A stretch of 64,000 nt of DNA from Gimesia chilikensis (GCF_007744075.1 NZ_CP036266.1:6499248-6563247); one strand, 5' to 3'; counted from the first letter of the stretch, positions 42,748-52,195 are shown. The notes: generated from the sequence alone by a model not told the origin. Program-made: numbers and translations.

Positions 42748-42781
42748 GTGCCTCTGAATTCGATGAGGAATTCAGAGGCAC
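42748..42781 (-). terminator. Hairpin between convergent nitrilase and MscS genes
   Basis: GTGCCTCTGAATTC (42748-42761) pairs perfectly with GAATTCAGAGGCAC (42768-42781), with a 6-base loop. The minus strand continues with TTTC and the plus strand has no T-run. It probably terminates the MscS transcript and may act both ways. Confidence 0.65.
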
Positions 42782-42811
42782 GCTGTGAATTATCTGAAGC
42801 AGCTGCAAGCG

Positions 42812-44434
42812 TTACTTGCTGACCGTTTCGATTTTGCCGTTCCCTTTGGACGCATCCGTTGAGTAGACATGAATGTCCTGCTGCGGGAAGGGGATCGAGA
42901 TGCCGGCCTGGTCGAAGCGGCGTTTGACTTCGCGGGTGACCGCGGTTTTCACGGCCCACCAGTCGGTGGTTTTGGCCCAGGGGCGACAGACGATGTTGAC
43001 CGACGAATCGGCAAGGGCATGCGTCACCACGACCGCTTCGGGTTCGCGGAGAACGAGTTCCTGGTCTGCCAGCACGTCGCGGATGATCTGTTCGGCCTGT
43101 TCGAAGTCATCACTGTACCCGATACAGAACTCAAGATCGACGCGGCGAACCTTGTTGGCGGTGATGTTGGTGATCACGCCGTTCCAGATCGAGTTGTTCG
43201 GCACGTGAATGGTCTGGTTGTCAAAGGTGCGGAAGTTGGTGGAAACGAGGTTCATCTGTTTGACGGTTCCGGTAACGCCGCCTGCGGTGACGACATCGCC
43301 GACATCAAAGGGACGGTTAATCAGAATCATCAGACCGCTGGCAAAGTTACTCAAGGTTCCCTGCAACGCGAGACCGACGACCAGACCAGTGGCCCCGATG
43401 GCTGCGAGGACCGGGGTCATATCGACTTCGAGTGCAGTCAGGGCGACTGCAAAACCGACGAGATAGATCACGTTGCGGATCGTACCGCTGATCAGGTTTT
43501 CGGCGAGTTGTGTCAAACGGACCTTCCGTTCGAGCAGCCAGCTGATAACGGTCGAACCGATGCGGGCTACGACCCAGGTCAGGAACAGGATCAGCAGGAA
43601 TTTCCCGAGGTTCCAGCCCATCCGCTGGCCCCCTTCTTTTGAGACAAACCAGCCTTTGATGCCCGACCAGGCAGCGCTGGCATCCGAGGTATCAAGTTCG
43701 AGACCGGAGACGGCGGCGATGTATTTGCGATAGGTTTCCACGTCTCCCCCTTTGGCCGCCAGTGATGTGAGGACCACTTCCAGACGGTCACTCAGCGCGG
43801 TGCGTTCGTCCTGCAATCGATTGATGTTCTGCAGGAACGCCGCTTTCATCGCTTCGGCGGATTGTGTAGTGGTGGGATTATCAGGCGTGCTTGTGCTGTC
43901 TGCTGTTGTGGCTGATTTTTCTTCCGTGGATGCAGTTGTTCCCTCTTCCGCTTTGGCGGGATCGGGCCTGGCTGCATCGACGGCGACATCCACGCCCAAA
44001 GTTTCCTGAGCTTGTTTCGTCAGTTCCTCTTCGGTCTGCCGGGCCTTTTCGTCGGCCATGTGCTGAACCGATTCTGCTTTCTTCAGTGAATCGAGGGCCT
44101 GCTGATCATCGTTCGTGGCGATGGCTTCGTTGGTTTTCTTGACCCCCAGCCGGGCCGCTGCAATCTGGCGGGACTTGTTGCGCAGCAGTTCAAACCAGGC
44201 ATTGGCCTCGACCTGCAACTCGTCTTTGGTCAGGGGGCGCACCATGATGCGCAGTTGATCGAGGGGGACCAGGGGATCGATTGTGGTGACCGGTTTTAAC
44301 TCTTTTACCGATGACGGGGGTTCTGCCTGTTTTGCATCCGCTTTCTCATTGGTTTCCTGGGCCTGGATCTGCGCCCCCGATAGAAAAACAAAACAGAATA
44401 ACACGATAAACAGTAACAGCTTTGGCAATCTCAC
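42812..44434 (-). CDS. Mechanosensitive channel of the MscS family with extended periplasmic N-terminus
   Basis: A 540-aa inner-membrane channel from GTG 44434. A signal peptide (1-25) precedes a helical, coiled-coil-prone periplasmic domain (about 70-255) with a Thr/Ser/Ala-rich linker near 160-190. The membrane helices lie at about 275-360. The pore helix and MscS beta domain follow (GLALQGTLSNFASGLMILIN, then RPFDVGDVVTAGGVTGTVKQ, about 352-395). A cytoplasmic alpha/beta domain ends near 525. It releases solutes during hypo-osmotic shock. The periplasmic extension is longer than in E. coli MscS but shorter than in MscK. Confidence 0.93.
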   Translation of the reverse strand: MRLPKLLLFIVLFCFVFLSGAQIQAQETNEKADAKQAEPPSSVKELKPVTTIDPLVPLDQLRIMVRPLTKDELQVEANAWFELLRNKSRQIAAARLGVKKTNEAIATNDDQQALDSLKKAESVQHMADEKARQTEEELTKQAQETLGVDVAVDAARPDPAKAEEGTTASTEEKSATTADSTSTPDNPTTTQSAEAMKAAFLQNINRLQDERTALSDRLEVVLTSLAAKGGDVETYRKYIAAVSGLELDTSDASAAWSGIKGWFVSKEGGQRMGWNLGKFLLILFLTWVVARIGSTVISWLLERKVRLTQLAENLISGTIRNVIYLVGFAVALTALEVDMTPVLAAIGATGLVVGLALQGTLSNFASGLMILINRPFDVGDVVTAGGVTGTVKQMNLVSTNFRTFDNQTIHVPNNSIWNGVITNITANKVRRVDLEFCIGYSDDFEQAEQIIRDVLADQELVLREPEAVVVTHALADSSVNIVCRPWAKTTDWWAVKTAVTREVKRRFDQAGISIPFPQQDIHVYSTDASKGNGKIETVSK

Positions 44435-44646
44435 AATTAACTCCGAGGGTTGGAATAAAAAATCTGGTCGCGGGCCCGACTATCCTGCGGGCACTCTAAT
44501 GAATTCTGAGCGTCTTTGAGAGTGATTCTGATGAATTTTTCCAGAACACGGTGAATCCACTATCCCATCTTACGTTATATTTGTGCAGCCGTAAAATTTT
44601 TTGTCTCAAATCAACGGATTCCCATTTTTGAAAGTGACCTGCGCTC

Positions 44647-45384
44647 ATGACGACGAATTACGACCCGATTGCTGAGCAGTACAAACGGTCCAAGCAGATG
44701 CCGTGGCGGACATTTGTGGAATGTTATACGTTGATGGAACTGGCCGGGAATCCCAGCAGTCTGTCTGTACTGGACATTGCCTGTGGTGAAGGTTTTTATA
44801 CGCGAATGATTCGTCAGCGCGGTGCGGCCCGCGTGACCGGCGTGGATCTTTCGCAGGGCATGATCACTCTGGCACAACAGCAGGAAGACGCGCACCAGCA
44901 GGGGATCGCTTATATTGTGGGCGATGCACGTGAGCTGCCGGTTCAGGAAGAATACGACCTGGCAATCGCCGCATATCTGTTGAATTACGCACGTACGCGC
45001 GAGGAACTGCAGTCGATGTGCGATGGTATCGCGCGGGCACTCAAGCCGGGGGGACGCTTCGTGACCGTCAACAGCAGCCCGGCGTTTCACTTTCCCGCGT
45101 CTCCCTCGTTTCGTCAGTTCGGCTTTGAAACCAAAGCGGTGGGCGACTGGCAGGAAGGGACGCCGATCACCTGGACGTTCCACCTGGAGGACGGTCCCTT
45201 CGACATTGAAAACTATTACCTGAGCGTCGCAACGCATGAAAATGCTTTCCGCCAGGCCGGCTTTAGCGAAGTCCGCTGGCATCCGCCTCAACTCTCGCCG
45301 GAGGGCTTGCAGGATCAGACCGACGATTTCTGGTCGCCGCTGCTGGAGAACTCCCCGATCGCGTTTATTGAATGCGTGAAGTGA
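44647..45384 (+). CDS. Class I SAM-dependent methyltransferase
   Basis: A 245-aa methyltransferase. Motif I is VLDIACGEGFYTRMI (about 41-55), motif II is GVDLSQGMITLA, and AIAAYLLNYA lies at the motif IV position. GIARALKPGGRFVTVN (about 125-140) is motif V/VI. The start follows the weak signal GTGACCTGCGCTC. Small-molecule methyltransferases of this shape are common, and the substrate is not evident. It leads a short plus-strand run with GNAT and a secreted hypothetical gene. Confidence 0.86.
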   Translation: MTTNYDPIAEQYKRSKQMPWRTFVECYTLMELAGNPSSLSVLDIACGEGFYTRMIRQRGAARVTGVDLSQGMITLAQQQEDAHQQGIAYIVGDARELPVQEEYDLAIAAYLLNYARTREELQSMCDGIARALKPGGRFVTVNSSPAFHFPASPSFRQFGFETKAVGDWQEGTPITWTFHLEDGPFDIENYYLSVATHENAFRQAGFSEVRWHPPQLSPEGLQDQTDDFWSPLLENSPIAFIECVK

Positions 45385-45428
45385 GATTCAGAGGTGGCAT
45401 CGATTTCAAAATCGCCTAGACTAATGAA

Positions 45429-45923
45429 ATGCCTGATTCACCTGCTGACATTTATGTCCGTGATGCGAGAAACGATGATGCAGAGAGAGTCGCGGTTATC
45501 TGCGAAGCCGCTTTTGCGCCATTGCGTTCCATCTATCGACCGAAGGAGGAAGCGATTGCCCGACAGGCTGAACGCGCACAAACGGGAACGCGACTGGTGG
45601 CAGAAATCGCGGGCACTCTTGTCGGAACCGTTCAATATGATCTGCACACTCGGCATCTGCACGTAATTGGACTGGCCGTGCATCCCGATTATCAACGTCG
45701 CGGTGTGGCCCGTTGTCTGTTGGACGAAATCGATCAGCGGGCAGTACTGCCTGGGCAACCCGTGGTCGTACTGGATACCATTAAAGAAACAGGAAACGTC
45801 CCTCTCTTCGAGAAACTGGGATTTGAAGTCACCCGGGAAGAGGTGGCGACCTGGTGTCAGAGTGAGACCTTTTCACAAGTACATGATGTGAAGATGGAGC
45901 GGATTGTCATTCCAAACAAGTAA
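45429..45923 (+). CDS. GNAT-family N-acetyltransferase
   Basis: A 164-aa acetyl-CoA-dependent acetyltransferase. IYVRDARNDDAERVAVIC (8-25) is the first strand and helix. LVAEIAGTLVGTVQYDLH is the central hairpin, and IGLAVHPDYQRRGVARCLLD (about 80-99) contains the acetyl-CoA pyrophosphate loop (R-R-G-V-A). LFEKLGFEVTREEVA is the usual C-terminal element. It lies 44 bp after the methyltransferase gene and 14 bp before the next gene. Substrate unknown. Confidence 0.88.
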   Translation: MPDSPADIYVRDARNDDAERVAVICEAAFAPLRSIYRPKEEAIARQAERAQTGTRLVAEIAGTLVGTVQYDLHTRHLHVIGLAVHPDYQRRGVARCLLDEIDQRAVLPGQPVVVLDTIKETGNVPLFEKLGFEVTREEVATWCQSETFSQVHDVKMERIVIPNK

Positions 45924-45937
45924 CGGGAGGAGAGGTC

Positions 45938-46531
45938 ATGTCATCAAGAGCTAAACAGGCGGGTGTATGTGTGCTGATTGTCATCGGCGTCAGTCTGCTG
46001 CAGGGGGCCGAGGAACCTGTGTCCGTCAAAAGCGATTGGGCGGCGCAGCCTCACGGTAAATATGAATTCCTGCAGGCGCCGCTGGAAACACCAACGTCCG
46101 CAGAGACTCGCAAATCGCTGCCGTTTCGGCGGATCAAGTTACAGCGATTCGGCCCGCTTGATATCCTCAACGGCGGTCGGGCTGTTAACGAGTACGTTGA
46201 ATTTCATGTTGATGGGAAAGCGCTGCTGCACGCGATTTCCGGTTCGAAGAAAGACGGCGTCTATACAGGAACGATTGACCTGCGAGACTATGCCCGGCTC
46301 TGCCTGTTGTATGAAACGCTGCTTCAGGAAGCGGGAACACCGGAGAAGTTCGGACACGAAATCCCGTCTTCCCATCCCGTCATCGCTGAGCTGACACTGA
46401 CGTTCAATGGAACGAAGCCGAACAGAGTGCATCGCAACGATGCCAACTTCGGCGACTTCAAGTTCTGGGTGTTTGAGAACGTGTTCGAGAATATCGAATC
46501 CGGGGTGAAGTGGGAGCAGGTGGAAGAGTGA
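45938..46531 (+). CDS. Secreted hypothetical protein
   Basis: A 197-aa exported protein with a signal peptide (about 1-24, ending LQGAE). The mature domain has no motif I recognise. It is of mixed alpha/beta character with many aromatic residues near the C-terminus (DFKFWVFENVFENIESG). GGGAGGAGAGG lies just before the ATG, a strong ribosome-binding site, and the gene follows the GNAT gene by 14 bp, so they are probably co-transcribed. Confidence 0.7.
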   Translation: MSSRAKQAGVCVLIVIGVSLLQGAEEPVSVKSDWAAQPHGKYEFLQAPLETPTSAETRKSLPFRRIKLQRFGPLDILNGGRAVNEYVEFHVDGKALLHAISGSKKDGVYTGTIDLRDYARLCLLYETLLQEAGTPEKFGHEIPSSHPVIAELTLTFNGTKPNRVHRNDANFGDFKFWVFENVFENIESGVKWEQVEE

Positions 46532-46796
46532 CACCGGAATGATAATTTTCTTCATGCTGGACCGAATAGAGTTTCCTGGCGGCAATTATGATCAGTGGCA
46601 GATAAATTACCGGCGGCTAGCCTTGCCGCTCAGTTTTTTACCTCACACCAAACAGCCCAATTAATAACAGTTCTTATGTAACTAAAACACGAAAATTCGA
46701 CAGGGGCAAAAAACTGCGGTCAAATTTTCTTAGCTGTTTGACTATACTGACAGCATTGAATTTCATCTTTAACGCTCAACCGAGAGGAGAAATCAT

Positions 46797-48122
46797 ATGT
46801 CCGCCCATCAGATAACCCGTCGCGAAGCGCTGCAGACGACTGCTGCCCTGGGAGCCGGCCTCTGGCTGGGAACGTCGACGCAACCGACGCGGGCCGCCGC
46901 GAATGAGAAGCTGAATGTCGCGGTGATTGGCGTCGGAGGACGAGGGGCAGCAAACCTCAGCGGCGTCGGCAAGACTGAGAACATTGTCGCGCTGTGTGAT
47001 GTCGACGACAAGCGGGCGGGCAAAGCCTATGAGCGATATTCTAAAGCGAAAAAGTACGCCGACTACCGTCGGATGCTGGACGACATGGAAAACCAGATCG
47101 ACGCCGTCGTTGTCAGCACGCCCGACCATACGCACTTTCATCCTTCGATGATCGCGATGACGATGGGCAAGCATCTCTACTGTGAAAAGCCGATGGCGCA
47201 CTCGGTGTGGGAAGTCCGCGAGATGACCAAACTGGCGGCGAAGAACAAACTGGCGACACAGCTGGGGATGCAGCGGCATGCGTTGTCGAACATGCATCGG
47301 GCCGTCGAACTGATCAAGTCGGGATCAATCGGCGATGTGAGCGAAGTTTACAGCTGGATCAGTTCCAGTCGCGGGATGCCTCCCGAACCGGTTAAGGAAA
47401 TTCCGCCGCCGAAAACTCTCGACTGGGATCTGTGGATCGGTCCGGCGAAGTTTCGGCCGTACGCGGTCAATTCCAAGGGAGAGGGAGTGCTGGCACCTTA
47501 CAACTGGCGGTTCTGGTGGGATTACGGCACCGGGGAGACCGGCAACTGGGGCTGCCACATTCTGGACATTCCGTTCTGGGCCCTCGATCTGAAATACCCG
47601 ACGCACGTGGATGCCTCGGGACCGAAACGGGATGCTGAGCGGACACCGACCGAAATGCTGACCAGTTTCGACTTCCCGGCCAACGACAAACGGGGGCCAA
47701 TCAAACTGCACTGGTCGCAGGAACGGGGCGGCCCGGCGATTTTGAAAGAGAAGGGGCTCAATCTGAAGGGAGCCAACACGCTGTTCATCGGCTCCAAGGG
47801 AATGCTGCTGACCGGCTTTGGTTCGCTGAAACTGTTCCCCGAAAATTCGTTCGCGAACTTTAAAGCTCCGGAACAGTTCATCCCCGATTCACCCGGGTTC
47901 TACAAAGAGTGGATCGAAGCCTGCAAAGGAGGCGAACCGGCCACCTGCAACTTTGATTATTCAGGACCGCTGTCCGAAACCGTGCTGCTGGGGAACACCG
48001 CCTACCGCGCGGGCGGCGGCTTCGACTGGGATGCTGACACACTCACGGCCACAGGCAATGAGAGTGCGAAACCACTACTGCATTCCGAATTCCGCAAGGG
48101 GTGGGAAGAGTTTACGAGTTAG
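46797..48122 (+). CDS. Tat-exported Gfo/Idh/MocA-family oxidoreductase (second copy)
   Basis: A 441-aa homologue of the 10841 gene. A Tat-like signal (TRREALQTTAALGAGLWLGT, 7-26) leads into a Rossmann domain (NVAVIGVGGRGAANL, then VALCDVDDKRA and VVSTPDHTHFHPS). CEKPMAHS carries the EKP motif. The C-terminal domain has WWDYGTGETGNWGCHILDIP. GAGAGGAG lies seven bases before the ATG. It is a stand-alone gene after a 265-bp gap containing no other feature. It probably acts on a sugar or polyol outside the cytoplasm, as inferred for planctomycete members. Confidence 0.9.
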   Translation: MSAHQITRREALQTTAALGAGLWLGTSTQPTRAAANEKLNVAVIGVGGRGAANLSGVGKTENIVALCDVDDKRAGKAYERYSKAKKYADYRRMLDDMENQIDAVVVSTPDHTHFHPSMIAMTMGKHLYCEKPMAHSVWEVREMTKLAAKNKLATQLGMQRHALSNMHRAVELIKSGSIGDVSEVYSWISSSRGMPPEPVKEIPPPKTLDWDLWIGPAKFRPYAVNSKGEGVLAPYNWRFWWDYGTGETGNWGCHILDIPFWALDLKYPTHVDASGPKRDAERTPTEMLTSFDFPANDKRGPIKLHWSQERGGPAILKEKGLNLKGANTLFIGSKGMLLTGFGSLKLFPENSFANFKAPEQFIPDSPGFYKEWIEACKGGEPATCNFDYSGPLSETVLLGNTAYRAGGGFDWDADTLTATGNESAKPLLHSEFRKGWEEFTS

Positions 48123-48186
48123 GCTGATTGAAATCGCGTAGAAAACTGATTTGTAAGAAACTCAAAAATACTCTAAGGAATATTTA

Positions 48187-50286
48187 GTGACTGAAGAAGG
48201 TCTGGACCCTAGCGATCCACCAGCGGATTCAATGCAAGGTATTTGGTCGGGGTTAGATTGGAACTCTGAATTAAAAGAAATAATATTTTGTGTCGAGTTA
48301 CCATTTTGGCTACTTATGCCTCCCTGCCAATTGTCTGTCGAATATAAGGGTTTTTCAACTACCGTATTCATAGAGAATGAAGGTATTGAGATACAGAGAG
48401 GAAATCAATTATCGCGAGGTCACAGAAATACAATTTTTATTGGCGGTAAAATTGCCGCTCGAGATGCTTCTTTTTCATTACATAATATTTGGGACGGAAC
48501 ATTACTCAGAACAACACGATCCTTACTTTATATCAATACATATGCTCTATCTGATGCAATTGACGCATTTTTCGATAGTGATGGACCTCGCAGATTTGTT
48601 GGCCATAGATACTTTGCTTCATTAGCACAAGGTCACCTACCGTTAGTAAACGAAGTAATAAATGCATACAGAAGGGCATCCATCGACCCATTCGCTAATG
48701 AGGTTACCGTATGGGATGTACCGCGCTGGGTCGTTTGCCACCATCCAAGATTCGAATCTGTGAGTCTGTTTCCACATCTTATTAATGATAACTATCCCAG
48801 TGTCGGAGATGAAAAAGAGGAGTATGACTATTTTGCAACAGATGAAGAAGCAGTAAGAGATCACTTATCGAAATCTATCAACCCCGGTGAAATTGAAATG
48901 CTTGATGGCTGGAGCCTCTTTCATAGAGGCCGCTATGGTGACTCGATACGTTCGTTCGTCACTGCCATTGAAGTACTTCTCGAGTCTGAAATAACTCGAA
49001 TTTTATCCACGCTGGGAAACTCACAAGAGGATATAGACCGTCGATTAGAAATTACTCGAAATACTTTTGACGAAAGATTAAAAGACTATTGTGCCTTAAC
49101 TAAAAGAAGAGTCCCGGGGCCTAAATTACATTTCATTCCCTACCTCAATGGCGTTCGTTTAGATCGAGAATTTGATTATACGAGAAAATTGCGTCACAAA
49201 ATCGTTCATCATGGTCATCGACTTGATCATAATTTTGTAAAGCCGATGCAAAGAGCAGCAGAGACGACCAGCTGGCTATTTGATTGGTTATTGAATAATG
49301 GAGATTTTGAAAACAGAAGAATAAAAAATCATACATTTTTCTTTGGTCTCCATACGAGTTCAACACTCCTCCCCTGTGATGTTGAAAATGACATGCTTGT
49401 TGTTACTCCTCCTCCTTGGCATGATTCAAGCCAATCTGAAGCGATACAAATTAGTATTGATCATGTTGTCCATACAGATGAAATGCTCCTTTGCACAATC
49501 AGTTCCAATAAGAATGGTGGAAAAGATGTTGAGCATTTCACAAAAATGGCATATTTCGAACTTGGCTTGGGAGAAATTGATGACTGCCCCTTTGATAAAA
49601 GTCCTCCCCCTATTCCAGAACGTTTTTTTATAGATCACCAAGGGAGAAAGATTCTTTTTTTTGTATTAGACTGTTCTGAACTACTTGAGAGAAACCATAT
49701 TGAGCAAGTTATCAAATACTTGACAGAAAATTATCCAGATAGCAAAAACTATGACCATGCAATTCTTGTCTCAAATGACCAGACAGACGTGGGCTGGTAT
49801 CGACGTAGAATTGAAATAAACGAAGCTGAAATCAATAAGCTAGCAAACCCACATCATCTCTCAATTATCAGAACTCCTGATCTAGCAAAATTAGTTCTAG
49901 CTGTGTTGAATCAAAACTGGAATGCGGAATCCATCGTATCAGAAATGCTTCAACCAGGGCTGCAAGGCTCCTCCCCGCCTCAAAGCACTCTACTGGGTAG
50001 TATTTATCACTTCTGGGATGAGCGAAGTATTATTGGTATTCAACTTGAAGGCACACATTCACTCAAAAAAGGTGATCTTTTAGCGCTCAAGCTGAGGGAT
50101 CAATATTTTCAACATGAATTAGTTGATTTTAAAATTGATGAAGAAGGCAAACTCACCTTTCAAATTGATTTAAAAAGAAATCAAATCCCCATAGATTCAA
50201 AAGTGTTTCTTCTAGACCGAACAAAATCTTTTCGTGAACAACATATAGATGAGGAAGTTAAAGATAACCCGGATCAAGAACTCTGA
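48187..50286 (+). CDS. AT-rich HEPN-domain protein, candidate defence ribonuclease
   Basis: A 699-aa protein starting at GTG 48187 with AAGGAA six bases upstream. Four regions can be seen. Residues 25-230 form a mixed domain with alternating strands (IIFCVELPFWLL, then FIGGKIAARDASFSLHNIW). Residues 235-370 are an all-helical HEPN-type domain with RHKIVH at 336-341, the canonical R-polar-x3-H catalytic motif of HEPN RNases. Residues 450-580 resemble a restriction-endonuclease fold (FIDHQGRKILFFVLDC, then DHAILVSND and RTPDLAKLVLAVL), but LDC stands where the E-x-K pair should be. Residues 600-680 form a beta-barrel like EF-Tu domain 2 (SIYHFWDERSIIGIQLEG, then LKKGD). Base composition is far more AT-rich than the flanks, suggesting transfer. 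No membrane segment. I infer RNA cleavage in an abortive-infection-type response. Confidence 0.72.
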   Translation: MTEEGLDPSDPPADSMQGIWSGLDWNSELKEIIFCVELPFWLLMPPCQLSVEYKGFSTTVFIENEGIEIQRGNQLSRGHRNTIFIGGKIAARDASFSLHNIWDGTLLRTTRSLLYINTYALSDAIDAFFDSDGPRRFVGHRYFASLAQGHLPLVNEVINAYRRASIDPFANEVTVWDVPRWVVCHHPRFESVSLFPHLINDNYPSVGDEKEEYDYFATDEEAVRDHLSKSINPGEIEMLDGWSLFHRGRYGDSIRSFVTAIEVLLESEITRILSTLGNSQEDIDRRLEITRNTFDERLKDYCALTKRRVPGPKLHFIPYLNGVRLDREFDYTRKLRHKIVHHGHRLDHNFVKPMQRAAETTSWLFDWLLNNGDFENRRIKNHTFFFGLHTSSTLLPCDVENDMLVVTPPPWHDSSQSEAIQISIDHVVHTDEMLLCTISSNKNGGKDVEHFTKMAYFELGLGEIDDCPFDKSPPPIPERFFIDHQGRKILFFVLDCSELLERNHIEQVIKYLTENYPDSKNYDHAILVSNDQTDVGWYRRRIEINEAEINKLANPHHLSIIRTPDLAKLVLAVLNQNWNAESIVSEMLQPGLQGSSPPQSTLLGSIYHFWDERSIIGIQLEGTHSLKKGDLLALKLRDQYFQHELVDFKIDEEGKLTFQIDLKRNQIPIDSKVFLLDRTKSFREQHIDEEVKDNPDQEL

Positions 50287-50436
50287 GTTACTCATTGAGA
50301 TTGAATGCTGTCTTTGAGCATAGGACACTCAAAGCGGGTTATCACATATCTTTCGATCAGTTTTTCTTGAAGAAACTGACTGGTTGGATTGCTTACTTAA
50401 GATGAGTTCTGTCAAAAGCAAAATAGAGAAGCCGTG

Positions 50437-50787
50437 ATGCAGGAATCAGAAGCCAGGCTGAGCTTGAAACATGAGGAATTGAACCGGGTCAGCCTGTTCT
50501 GTCCGCTCCTGTTAGCTCTTATTATCGTGGCGCGGAGTGGACTGGCCGTGGCAGGATATCGCTCCTGGGACGGGATTCCTGTCGCCCTCCTCGTACTGGG
50601 AATCCTGACGTTCCTGGCTTACTTTCAACTGAAGCTGACGACCGGCCTGGGGCTGCGTGAATTCTGGCACCAGTGTTCCCTCCCGGCTGACCAGAGGCGG
50701 AAGTTGACATTCATCGATGGCTGCCTGATTTTCATTTATATCATGGCGTTGAACGGCTACATCATTTACCTGTCGATTCTGGATTAA
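50437..50787 (+). CDS. Small membrane protein of unknown function
   Basis: A 116-aa protein, start ATG 50437 (a GTG lies one codon before). It has three predicted transmembrane helices (about 18-38, 46-66, 92-114), with a basic loop (REFWHQCSLPADQRRKLT) between the second and third. It opens with a charged amphipathic N-terminus. It follows the HEPN gene by 150 bp on the same strand but returns to normal base composition, so it probably does not belong to the same unit. No family recognised. Confidence 0.6.
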   Translation: MQESEARLSLKHEELNRVSLFCPLLLALIIVARSGLAVAGYRSWDGIPVALLVLGILTFLAYFQLKLTTGLGLREFWHQCSLPADQRRKLTFIDGCLIFIYIMALNGYIIYLSILD

Positions 50788-51268
50788 CTCGTGGGGCGAG
50801 ATTTTCGGCCGGGAGAAACCCTACTGCCAGATCGTCATGTTTTCTGCGCGATCATGCTGGTGGCTCAGCATTCAACAGCGGGACTCTGGCCGACGCTGTC
50901 TGATGAGATCTCTTTCCATTCCGATGAAATTTTCCGGCACTTCAATTTTTATAAATTGAGTGATGCGAAGAGGTGTTTTCAATCTGTTGATTTTTCATGA
51001 CAACGGATTTGAATGATCTTTCCTGCTGGCATAGTGGTTGCACATTTTTCAAAACCATGCGGGCAACGCTGTGACTGTTCTGTTTTTATCGTGAGTCACA
51101 CCCGATTCTGCATGACTGTCGCTGATGGATGACAGGATGTCGCAGTGATTCAGCCTGCCCGCTTCTGTGTTGAAGAAATCCTGCCGGCAGTGTCAGGCAC
51201 TGCCCAGCATATCGGCTTAATTGTCGATCCCTGCTCTGACCTCAAATGCCAACCACAAGGGAGAGATG
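50788..51268. other. Intergenic region containing a sigma54-like promoter
   Basis: About 480 bp. A 69-codon frame (50791-51000) and a 77-codon frame (51145-51378) lack ribosome-binding sites or recognisable content. The middle carries the sigma54-like promoter at 51027. The 215 bases between it and the next ATG would be a long untranslated leader. Confidence 0.45.
51027..51042 (+). promoter_or_regulatory. Candidate sigma54 (RpoN) promoter
   Basis: TGGCATAGTGGTTGCA matches the sigma54 pattern TGGCACG-N4-TTGCA at the invariant -24 GG (51028-51029) and -12 GC (51040-51041), with the obligatory 10-bp gap between them. Transcription would start near 51053 and run into the two secreted-protein genes. 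An enhancer-binding site was not identified. Confidence 0.5.
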
Positions 51269-52132
51269 ATGCTAATTCGAGGGATGCGATGTTTGATGTT
51301 ACTCGGTCTGGGGCTGGTGCTGCTGCAGCCGGATCCGGGTGGGTTGTCCTCGGCAGCGGCCCAGGAGACCCCGAGTGAAGGTTTGGGTTACAGCCCTTAC
51401 TATCCGGCCAATCAACCTGACGACAGTGATCTGTCAGTGAATTTCAATGAAGAGAATCAAGAGGGTGATCGGAAAATGCCAAACGATTCACGACGTGAGA
51501 ACGCCCGACGGGGAGCGAAGAATCCGCCAGATTATGTGAATCGGCCTGCGGAGCATCGACGCAGAGACGACAATCCCGATGACCAGTGGTTTGATGATGA
51601 CTGGTGGTACGACGGCTCAGAAGAGAATCCCCCTCGTGAGACACCACGCAGAGACGATCCCCGTGGAGAGCGCTCCGATACAGATCATCCGCGCGGCGCG
51701 CTTCCCCGGAGAGGACGTCCTCCGCGTAGAGATAACCCCCAGAGAGACAATCCCCGCGAAGACTCTGCCCGGTTCGACGAAGACTGGTGGCACGATGATT
51801 CCACCTGGTTTGATGAAAACTGGTGGCAGGACCAACGGGAAGAATATGACTACCAGCTGGGACGCGAAGATGCAGACGAGTATCGCTACTACGACAACTA
51901 CTATGGCGATAACGATCTGCCGCAACACTGGTGGGAGATGGATAATAACGGCAGATACATGCCCGAACAATTACAGGGCTTGAATCAGCGCTACGAAGGT
52001 GAACCCGCTGATCGCCCTGAGAACAATATCTATACCGACTGGTGGGAAGATCATGGAGCCGGCTACGGCTACCAGTATGGCCACTCCAATCTGTCCAACC
52101 AGTACTACACCGCTGATGACTGGTGGGACTAA
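51269..52132 (+). CDS. Secreted acidic protein with six WW (Asp-Trp-Trp-like) motifs
   Basis: A 287-aa exported protein. Two adjacent ATGs (51266, 51269) follow AAGGGAGAG; the second gives better spacing. A signal peptide (1-32) ends near AAAQ. The mature part is intrinsically disordered, dominated by Asp, Arg, Pro, Asn and Tyr. Trp-Trp pairs occur at 112-113, 173-174, 185-186, 221-222, 258-259 and 285-286, mostly flanked by acidic residues (DDWWYD, EDWWHD, ENWWQD, TDWWED, DDWWD at the C-terminus). The middle (about 120-165) has Arg-Asp-Asn-Pro repeats. No known domain. It lies 63 bp upstream of the EF-hand gene, probably in an operon driven by the sigma54-like promoter. Confidence 0.75.
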   Translation: MLIRGMRCLMLLGLGLVLLQPDPGGLSSAAAQETPSEGLGYSPYYPANQPDDSDLSVNFNEENQEGDRKMPNDSRRENARRGAKNPPDYVNRPAEHRRRDDNPDDQWFDDDWWYDGSEENPPRETPRRDDPRGERSDTDHPRGALPRRGRPPRRDNPQRDNPREDSARFDEDWWHDDSTWFDENWWQDQREEYDYQLGREDADEYRYYDNYYGDNDLPQHWWEMDNNGRYMPEQLQGLNQRYEGEPADRPENNIYTDWWEDHGAGYGYQYGHSNLSNQYYTADDWWD

Positions 52133-52195
52133 GTCCCACTCGTAAAACCTCATGAATTTTGAATCTGGAACAACGTTAAACAAAGGAGTTTTATA

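Noticed and set aside
48187..50286. Possibility that the HEPN gene is part of a toxin-antitoxin pair
   Set aside because: No small MNT-type nucleotidyltransferase or other antitoxin candidate lies on either side; the neighbours are a Tat oxidoreductase gene and a small membrane-protein gene with normal composition.
50791..51000. 69-codon frame after the small membrane protein gene
   Set aside because: It begins at GTG without a ribosome-binding site and shows no domain or signal peptide.
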